Positions 49,049-56,381 of a stretch of 64,000 bases of DNA are shown here, piece after piece. Within the stretch, counting starts at the first letter, position 1. Each line of letters opens with the position of its first letter. Position numbers and translations under genes: made by a program. Origin of the DNA: Macrolepiota albuminosa (lineage: Eukaryota; Basidiomycota; Agaricomycetes; Agaricales; Agaricaceae). The stretch covers positions 2,120,019-2,184,018 of the forward strand of contig JAMWFC010000005.1 of the NCBI GenBank assembly GCA_027475525.1, written 5' to 3'. The notes under the pieces are model-generated. The model saw only the letters and a program-made list of their open reading frames with translations. It did no database searches and was not told where the DNA came from.

Positions 49049-52000
49049 ATGGATCACGAACCTCTGCCACCAGAACGGAACGACAATGTCGCCCCGGTGC
49101 AGAAGGACGAGAATGCCACACCAGTGGCAGCACACACTCAAGATCAGCAGGTGGCAAATTGGGAAGAGGCTGAGGTCGAGCTGACCCCAGCCCGAACAGA
49201 TATGCCGGGGAGCTTGCTCATGACAGAGCAGAGACGTCCAGTCCAGCGTAGAGTTGGAAGAGAGGTTGGGGTGGCTAGTGAGTCACCGCCGATCATACAG
49301 GTACCTCAAAGGGCACCGGTGCGATTCTCGGGCTTAAGGACGTCGGGCGGGGGTGTGGCCACACACGAAGAAAAAAAACCATCCCCGTTTAGGGCAGGGG
49401 CTCCTGGAACGGCAGGAGAGGCTTGGACAAGTTTGGAAGGTAGACGAGAGGAAACTGTCCATGAGACACCATGGAGGAATATACCGGAATCGACGCCATT
49501 GAGTCGACGACCTGGAGGGCAGCGGCCAGCAGTACCGGTGCAGACTACGGGGACAAGAAGACGTCAGCCCACAGTGGCTGATGATACGTCTGATGAAGAC
49601 GAGAACGGACGCTATGAAGCGACCCTCGACGTTCAAATAGCTATGCTCTGGGCAAGGTTCCCAGAGATAAGTAAATTGTCGACGAGGGCTAGGTTGAAGT
49701 TGTATGTGAACAAGCACATGCAATTGATAGAGGCTAGAGGCGAGGCGCTTCCAGAAGTGGGAACAGATGAGTATATTTCGGCATATATGCAGATCTTGGA
49801 CCTGGAAGCTCAAAGCTACCTTGACCGTAAAAGTCGCCGAGGGTCTGCTGCATCCACCCCAGCGGAGGCGGAGCTAATCCCTACGATTCCCGCAGGGAGA
49901 GGGAGTTCTCCTCACATTGAGGAGGCGTTTAGCAACATATTTGCCCCACAACAGGCGGGGGAGACTCAGGAGCAATACCAGACGCGAGTAGCGGCTGGGC
50001 AGAGGCAGCAGCGGTTCGTAGGGTACCGACCTACAGCTATGTCCGTGGCCGAGACGGTGACTTCCAGACCGGCTACACATGTACTGTTGGAAACAGTACC
50101 GGAGGAAGTGTTGTCCCCTCAGGTGAAACGAGAAGCAGAAGACCCAGTGGTGCCGGCTAGGGTACCACTTGCCGACACGTTTCAGGACCGAGTCGCATTC
50201 CAAAGAATGCGGATCCAGGATTTACGGGGGCAAGGCTACTCTCGTATTGATGATCAGGGAATCAGTTTCAATGGGTCCCAACCCATTGATGAAATGAGGC
50301 GAGAATTTGTGGAACGTGCGCAGAACAGTCGTCGAAGTAAGCACGGGAGCGATATCAGCAGTCGAGAGGAGCCGCGGGAGTTGGGGCCGGATAGACGGAA
50401 TGGAGGGCAGGGCCCCCGGGACGACAGATCTCACAGCCCCAGAGGACCGATGACTCGGCCTGTGCGAGCCTTCTCGACGTTCGTCCCCGCCGAGGGACGT
50501 AACAAGACGCCTGGGATGAATGAGGCCACCAGAGCCTACACTGATAGTATGCATCGACGATTGGTGAGCATAATCGATGACGCGGTTGGAATTGCGTTGC
50601 GATTACCCGAAGGGATCAAACCACGGAGGGCTGATCCAAAGCATATTCTGCCCTATAAGGGGGGAACAAAGTTCAGCGAGCTGGAGGATTGGACCATGGA
50701 TGTATGCTACCATCTGGCAGCATGTCTGTACGGTGGAGATCGTATGGACAAGGAGCGAGTGTTTGTGCTGCCCGAGTTCTTGGAGGGTCCGGCAAAGAGG
50801 TGGTTTCGTCATCACGTTCTTCACCATAATCGGGCGAGGCAGCACTGGACGTTCAAAGAGGTGATCCTTGAACTGTACAACCGATTTGTAAGTGCATCCA
50901 CCATGCAGGATGCACGAGAGGCGTTTTATTCGGCAGTGTACACCGAGGCCCTCGGAGTACAAGGGTTCTATGATACCCTTGTTGACCATGCTCAAAATAT
51001 GGCCATTTACCCCGATGCATGGACAGTGTGCGAGACCTTTCTCAAGGGCATCCCCGCTGAGATGAGGCGAGTGCTAATCCGGGATGACGGATTATCTCCA
51101 GAAATAAATGAAGTTGAGGAATTCGTAGCGCATGCCATACGTTACGAACAGGCGTTGAAGACGGCACGCCACTTTGATCTGCATAGCTCGCGAGTAAAAG
51201 CTGCGGGGCCGATGGAGGCACGCCAGTCACGAATGATCGGCACTTTCCTGGTCAGGAAAGCGGACATGGAACGTAACCGAAACCCTAGGTTCGTATTGAG
51301 ACGAACGTTGTCGAGGCCTCATCGACCTAAGCCGATTGAGCCAAAACTTGTGGCTGAAGAGCGTGGTCACCATCCGCCAAAACCTGAGGCCAATCGTGAC
51401 CCGCGGAAAGAGCGGGGAACAGGCCCGGGTGGGACGGGTGAAAAACGCATAGTAACATGCTATGCGTGCGGTGAGAAAGGACATTTCGCGAGTACTTGCC
51501 CTAAAAGGGGGCAAATAGCGGGTAAACCACGAGCCTATGTACGCGCCGCGCACACTGAGGCAGAGGAGTCTGCGAATGACGCAGATGAGGAGCCAGACGC
51601 GGAGGAGGAGGATGAGAGCTTCCAGTCTGGCGAGGAAGGCCCAGTTGATGACGAGGTAGGGACAGTGATGATCGATGGGGATGAGTATGTGGAAGTGGAT
51701 GTGTACGACTCGGAGCTCTACGCTAGTTCCGCAGAACAAGAGTTCTTGATGGCGTTAACGGACTTTCCTGAGGATGAGGAAAGCATGCAGCTGGGCGCGG
51801 GTCGAGTAAAGGTTCACAAAGTGAAACTTAGAAAGGCAGCGCGCAAGTTGACCCGGCCGCAACTGCGCCGTGAGGATAAGGAATGTTTGGCTACCTACGT
51901 CAAGGTTGGAGGTCACGAAGCATGGACTTTGTGGGATTCGGGAAGTACAACCACTGGAGTAACGCCCCAGTTCTGCCAGGTCCATGACTTGGCGGTGCAT

Positions 52001-52318
52001 CAGCTGGAGCGGCCCATAACTCTGCAACTTGGTACTGTCGGCAGTCGCGCTGCAGTACAGTTTGGAGCAAACCTCGAGCTAACCGTCCCGGGGTCAACAA
52101 GTGTTGAATACGTGGACGTGGCGAACTTCGACCGGTACGACATGATTGTAGGGACGCCGTACATGCGCAAGCATCAGGTGGTACTTGACTTCTGCAATAA
52201 CAAGGTTATTGTGGCGGGTACTGAGATTCCAGCAGTGCGGGTCGCAGTGGAGGAAGCTGGGGAGAGAGTTCGCCGCCAACGCGCGACGGAGAGGAAGAGA
52301 GCGGTGGGCACCAACTGA
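49049..52318 (+). CDS. gag: Gag-protease polyprotein
   Basis: 1089 aa from the first ATG of the leader (the frame is open upstream to 49016 without ATG). A disordered, charged N-terminal half (to about residue 480) precedes a capsid-like helical domain at about 530-700 (FSELEDWTMDVCYHLAACLY, FVLPEFLEGPAKRWFRHHVL, LGVQGFYDTLVDHAQNM). A basic linker and one CCHC zinc knuckle CYACGEKGHFASTCP at about 803 follow, then an acidic stretch. The retropepsin-like aspartic protease has active-site WDSGSTTTGV near residue 962 and the second-half hallmark DMIVGTPYMRKHQVVLDF. It ends in a basic RQRATERKRAVGTN before TGA 52316-52318. Protease on the gag side of the stop is a notable layout. Confidence 0.93.
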   Translation: MDHEPLPPERNDNVAPVQKDENATPVAAHTQDQQVANWEEAEVELTPARTDMPGSLLMTEQRRPVQRRVGREVGVASESPPIIQVPQRAPVRFSGLRTSGGGVATHEEKKPSPFRAGAPGTAGEAWTSLEGRREETVHETPWRNIPESTPLSRRPGGQRPAVPVQTTGTRRRQPTVADDTSDEDENGRYEATLDVQIAMLWARFPEISKLSTRARLKLYVNKHMQLIEARGEALPEVGTDEYISAYMQILDLEAQSYLDRKSRRGSAASTPAEAELIPTIPAGRGSSPHIEEAFSNIFAPQQAGETQEQYQTRVAAGQRQQRFVGYRPTAMSVAETVTSRPATHVLLETVPEEVLSPQVKREAEDPVVPARVPLADTFQDRVAFQRMRIQDLRGQGYSRIDDQGISFNGSQPIDEMRREFVERAQNSRRSKHGSDISSREEPRELGPDRRNGGQGPRDDRSHSPRGPMTRPVRAFSTFVPAEGRNKTPGMNEATRAYTDSMHRRLVSIIDDAVGIALRLPEGIKPRRADPKHILPYKGGTKFSELEDWTMDVCYHLAACLYGGDRMDKERVFVLPEFLEGPAKRWFRHHVLHHNRARQHWTFKEVILELYNRFVSASTMQDAREAFYSAVYTEALGVQGFYDTLVDHAQNMAIYPDAWTVCETFLKGIPAEMRRVLIRDDGLSPEINEVEEFVAHAIRYEQALKTARHFDLHSSRVKAAGPMEARQSRMIGTFLVRKADMERNRNPRFVLRRTLSRPHRPKPIEPKLVAEERGHHPPKPEANRDPRKERGTGPGGTGEKRIVTCYACGEKGHFASTCPKRGQIAGKPRAYVRAAHTEAEESANDADEEPDAEEEDESFQSGEEGPVDDEVGTVMIDGDEYVEVDVYDSELYASSAEQEFLMALTDFPEDEESMQLGAGRVKVHKVKLRKAARKLTRPQLRREDKECLATYVKVGGHEAWTLWDSGSTTTGVTPQFCQVHDLAVHQLERPITLQLGTVGSRAAVQFGANLELTVPGSTSVEYVDVANFDRYDMIVGTPYMRKHQVVLDFCNNKVIVAGTEIPAVRVAVEEAGERVRRQRATERKRAVGTN

Positions 52319-52321
52319 CTA
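52316..52321 (+). promoter_or_regulatory. Putative stop-codon readthrough signal UGA CUA
   Basis: The Gag-protease frame ends in TGA (52316-52318) and the next codons CTA CGC TCG continue without another stop into the 1314-codon pol frame; 49049 and 52328 are in the same frame. UGA CUA is a well-known strong readthrough context (seen in some viral and mammalian mRNAs). Pol has no ATG near its 5' end, which argues for readthrough instead of independent initiation. The degenerate relative has an in-frame TGA CTA at the same junction. Confidence 0.78.
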
Positions 52322-55300
52322 CGCTCGGTGGCGCGACCGGCTACCGTGGAGGATGAGCCAGAGGAGGTAAACCCTATCAGAGGCTTACCCGAGGAGTGTG
52401 GAGCGATCCTAATGTCCACGGAAGAATGGACTAAGCATCAGAGTGTGCAACGGGAGGAACTCACCGCAGGTGCGGTGGGTGGTCAGGATGTGCACTGCAC
52501 TCGGCCAACGCAGCCGCAGAAGCGGGCTGTCAGAATGGAATGCCAACCTACATCGTCAAAGGTAAAGGTTGAAGAGCTAGTTTGTGGGGATCCCCCGATG
52601 GACCCATTGAATGGGGACTGGGAGGATGATGTAGCGTATAGCGAACAATCGCACCGATCCTTATGGGATCGGCCGGTACCACCACCAGCGTTCGATTGGG
52701 CGTTCGACCCGCGAATGCCTAGAGAATGGAACGAGCTGGTGGCATCCATGTGTGCCTGGGAAGGTCGACCGTGGATTCGGCAGACCGAGGTCTATCGACA
52801 GGCGAGGGATGACGAGATATCCTTTCCGGAGGAGATCCAGGTGGACGGGGCGTCGATTTCGTCGCGACGAGTCAGGAAGGAGAGACCGACCCGTCTACAG
52901 GTGCCAGACGACAGTGAGGAGAGGTTGCGAGCTCTACGGGAGAAATATACTACTACCCAGGTAGTGGGCAGTAGTGGGAAGTGGCTAAACAAGCCACCAC
53001 GAGCCAAGGACAAAGGCAAAATCAGGGCAACTGGGTTGTCCCGAGAGGATATTCCGGAGCTCCGCCGGCAGTGGCAGGATGAGTTTGCGGATATGGTCAA
53101 TGGCACTAAGGAGGAGTTGCCTCCGTGGCGTGAGGTCAACCATGAGATTAACCTAGTCGATGATACAAAACAGTACAAGTACCATCTACCGCGTTGTCCC
53201 ATGGCCTTACAGCAACAGCTGCGGGATAAAACGAACCGTTACCTCAAGGCTCGGTGGTGGGAGGCGAGACCTGCGTCGCAGGCCGCGCCATTGCTGTGCA
53301 TTCCGAAGAAGGATGGGACGTTGCGCACGGCACTGGACGCACGCCAGCGCAACGATAACACCATTAAGGATGTGACGCCGCTTCCTGATCAGGAAGTGAT
53401 TCGTGAAGATGTGGCTCGGGCAAAAATCAGGTCAAAAATCGATCTGACGGACGCATACGAACAAGTTCAAATACGGGAGAGTGATGTCGGGAAGACCGTG
53501 TTTTCATCGATTACCGGCACCTATGTCAGCAATATAATGCAGATAGGTGACTGTAATGCCCCAGCAACCTTTCAGAGGTTGATGACGTCGATTTTTCGTG
53601 ACGTTATCGGACGATTCATGCACGTATATCTTGATGACATCTTCATTTACTCGGACTCCATTGAGGAGCACGAGAAGCACCTTCGTGTGGTGTTCGAGCG
53701 CTTACGTTCGAACCTATTGTACTTGAAGTGGAAAAAGTGCGAGTTGTATGCGGACCGGGTGGACTGCCTGGGACATGTTATCGACGATGAAGGTATTCAT
53801 CCTGACCAGGATAAATTGGATCGGATTCGTGACTGGAGGACGCCACGAAACTACAACGATGTGCAGCGGTTTGTTGGGCTGGTAAACTACGTATCAACGT
53901 TTCTGCCGGATGTTACGACATACACGGGGCCGCTGATGGCCATCACACAAAACGGGGCGCCATTTGTATGGCGGCCACTGCACCAACGCTGTCTGGACAT
54001 GATTAAACGAATATGTGATCGCACGCCGATCATACGTCCCATTGATCCGCGACGAAATGAACCAATATGGCTCATTTGTGATGCATCGAAGACGGGAGTG
54101 GGAGCAATGTATGGGCAGGGACAGTCCTGGCAAACTTGCCGCCCGGCCGGGTTTATGTCGAAGAAGTTCACGAATGCGCAGCAGAATTACGCTGTGCATG
54201 AGTTGGAGACATTGGCTATATTAGAGGCCCTCCTGAAATGGGAGGACAAGCTGATGGGGTATGATATTCATATCATAACCGACCACAAAGCGCTTGAGTT
54301 CTTCAAAACCCAGGCGAACTTATCTCCGCGTCAGCGGCGATGGATTGATTACATGTCGCGGTACAAGTTTGACATAACATATGTCAAAGGGGAGCTTAAC
54401 AAGGTAGCGGACTGTTTGTCGCGCTACTTTGAGAGTGACCGACTAGATGAAGCCCATGAAGCTCATCACTATGTCAATGCGGATATACGTATTGATCCAG
54501 AAGGGGACGACATCCCTTACCAACGGTATCGGGAGATTAAGGACCACGTGGTAGAAATTCGAGCCATGCAGGTTCGAGAGCGTCGGCGAAGTAAGCAGTT
54601 GCGAGAGCGGCAGGAGGCACGCGATAGCGAGGCGGAACGTCTCAAGGTCGCAGACGCTGGGACCGAGATAGGACCTAGCGGACACACTGCGATTGCGGGC
54701 GACGGGGATATGCGGTTGGCAGACGCACTACGTGTGCCTGTGGAGACGAAGTCTGTCCCTCGGGACTACCATCGATCTGAGTTTCGAAAGGCAGTGATAC
54801 TGGGGTATGCAGAGGATAGGCTGTGTACGGAGGTGTTGACGCGGCCCGAAGATCACCCTAGTTTTTCAGTGCGTCAAGAGTTGATCTACACTGTTAGCGC
54901 TAGTGGCCAGCAGGTTCTGTGTTTGCCCCGGCAGCGTGCATTGATCACAGAGGTGATCAATCAGGCACATGGGGTGGTTGGGCATTTTGGGTCACAGAAA
55001 ACGCTAGAATATGTGCGACATTGGTATTGGTGGTCGAAGATGCATGCTGATGTATCTGCGTTCTGCACAACTTGCGAGTTGTGCCAACGGGCGAAAGGGG
55101 CCAACCGTAAACCGGCTGGCAAACTGCACTCACTACCTGTGCCCACGAAGCCGTGGGACTCCATCGGGATGGACTTTGTTGGCCCGTTTCCCGAGTCCAA
55201 AGGGTTCAATTATTTGTGGGTAATAATATGCAGGATGACGAGTATGGTACACCTGATACCGGTGCGCACCACAATGAAAGCCTCGGAGCTTTCATGGATT

Positions 55301-56272
55301 TACTTGAAGGAAATCGTGCGGCTGCATGGGTTGCCGAGCTCGATTGTTAGCGATCGGGATTCAAAGTTCACGTCGAAGTGGTGGCGAGAGCTTCACGCGA
55401 TGATGGGCGCAAAGCTGCTGATGTCAACTTCGTTCCATCCGCAGACGGATGGACAGACGGAGCGAGCAAACCGTAACGTGGCACAGATACTGCGCACGGT
55501 AGTGCACCCCGACCAGCGGGACTGGGTAGACCGAGTACCTCTGACAGAGTTTGCGATAAACGCTAGTGTGTCGGAGACAACAGGGTATGCGCCGTTCAAG
55601 TTGAATGGGGGGTTCATGCCCTCCATGCTTCAGGAGTTGCGCGCCGATACAGCGGTGCATAAGGGAGTTAAAGACTTTGCGCGGACTGCCCTGGAGAATT
55701 TAGCAAACGCGCATGATGCGATCATTGAAGCACGCGTGTTTCAATCGAAATACGCGAATAAGAGGCGAGCGGAGGAGCCATCGCTGGCCGTAGGGGCGCT
55801 GGTATATCTATCAACGCAGAATTTGAACCTACCCAAGGGCAGGGCGAGCAAGCTATGCCCGAAGTATATTGGTCCGTATAAAATCATACAGGCTGAGCCG
55901 AAGACGTCGAACTATGTACTGGAGTTGCCTACGGCGCTGCAGGCACGACGTATTGTACCGAAGTTCCATGTATCACTGCTTCGACCCTTCAGGCCGAATG
56001 ATGATGCATTGTTCCCCGGACGGGTGGTCCCAGAAGCTTATGACTTCGGGGCGAAGGATGATCAGGAGTGGTTTGTCGAGGACCTAGTAGGCCATCGGTG
56101 GAACGAGGCTGGGGGTCTGGAGTATGAGGTACGGTGGAGCCTGGGTGATACGACATGGGAGCCGCATCAGGAGTGTGCCAAGTTGGCCGCCTTGGATCGG
56201 TACTTGGAGTTGCATGGCGTGAAGCGTCCTGCACAGTTGCCGAGGAAGGACCGGGCTCGGGGAGCCGTGTGA
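52319..56272 (+). CDS. pol: Pol: RT-RNaseH-integrase-chromodomain
   Basis: Made as a readthrough extension of Gag-protease (residues below count from codon 52328). An N-terminal linker of about 270 aa precedes RT with PLLCIPKKDGTLRTALDARQ, FSSITGTYVSNIMQIG, and YLDDIFIYSD (near 432, catalytic Asp pair). RNase H is at about 570-680 (LICDASKTGVGAMYGQ, ELETLAILEAL, ITDHKALEFF). Integrase: zinc finger (HGVVGHFG ... CTTCELC), catalytic D-D-E in MDFVGPFPES (~947), SDRDSKFTSKWW (~1008) and TDGQTERANRN (~1043). A GPY/F-like KYIGPYKI segment follows. The C-terminal chromodomain (~1246-1297) is EWFVEDLVGHRW, YEVRWSLGDTTWEP, CAKLAALDRYLE. This assigns the element to the chromoviruses, which use the domain to target chromatin. 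No frameshifts. Confidence 0.95.
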   Translation, partial: LRSVARPATVEDEPEEVNPIRGLPEECGAILMSTEEWTKHQSVQREELTAGAVGGQDVHCTRPTQPQKRAVRMECQPTSSKVKVEELVCGDPPMDPLNGDWEDDVAYSEQSHRSLWDRPVPPPAFDWAFDPRMPREWNELVASMCAWEGRPWIRQTEVYRQARDDEISFPEEIQVDGASISSRRVRKERPTRLQVPDDSEERLRALREKYTTTQVVGSSGKWLNKPPRAKDKGKIRATGLSREDIPELRRQWQDEFADMVNGTKEELPPWREVNHEINLVDDTKQYKYHLPRCPMALQQQLRDKTNRYLKARWWEARPASQAAPLLCIPKKDGTLRTALDARQRNDNTIKDVTPLPDQEVIREDVARAKIRSKIDLTDAYEQVQIRESDVGKTVFSSITGTYVSNIMQIGDCNAPATFQRLMTSIFRDVIGRFMHVYLDDIFIYSDSIEEHEKHLRVVFERLRSNLLYLKWKKCELYADRVDCLGHVIDDEGIHPDQDKLDRIRDWRTPRNYNDVQRFVGLVNYVSTFLPDVTTYTGPLMAITQNGAPFVWRPLHQRCLDMIKRICDRTPIIRPIDPRRNEPIWLICDASKTGVGAMYGQGQSWQTCRPAGFMSKKFTNAQQNYAVHELETLAILEALLKWEDKLMGYDIHIITDHKALEFFKTQANLSPRQRRWIDYMSRYKFDITYVKGELNKVADCLSRYFESDRLDEAHEAHHYVNADIRIDPEGDDIPYQRYREIKDHVVEIRAMQVRERRRSKQLRERQEARDSEAERLKVADAGTEIGPSGHTAIAGDGDMRLADALRVPVETKSVPRDYHRSEFRKAVILGYAEDRLCTEVLTRPEDHPSFSVRQELIYTVSASGQQVLCLPRQRALITEVINQAHGVVGHFGSQKTLEYVRHWYWWSKMHADVSAFCTTCELCQRAKGANRKPAGKLHSLPVPTKPWDSIGMDFVGPFPESKGFNYLWVIICRMTSMVHLIPVRTTMKASELSWIYLKEIVRLHGLPSSIVSDRDSKFTSKWWRELHAMMGAKLLMSTSFHPQTDGQTERANRNVAQILRTVVHPDQRDWVDRVPLTEFAINASVSETTGYAPFKLNGGFMPSMLQELRADTAVHKGVKDFARTALENLANAHDAIIEARVFQSKYANKRRAEEPSLAVGALVYLSTQNLNLPKGRASKLCPKYIGPYKIIQAEPKTSNYVLELPTALQARRIVPKFHVSLLRPFRPNDDALFPGRVVPEAYDFGAKDDQEWFVEDLVGHRWNEAGGLEYEVRWSLGDTTWEPHQECAKLAALDRYLELHGVKRPAQLPRKDRARGAV

Positions 56273-56381
56273 ATGTGGCGGATCGTCGGCCGAAAGAGGA
56301 AGTGATGATGTAAGCGAATGCGGTGCACGGCTGACTTGGAATTTTCGTCCTGTCCCTGGATCGCTTGTACACCTCACCACT

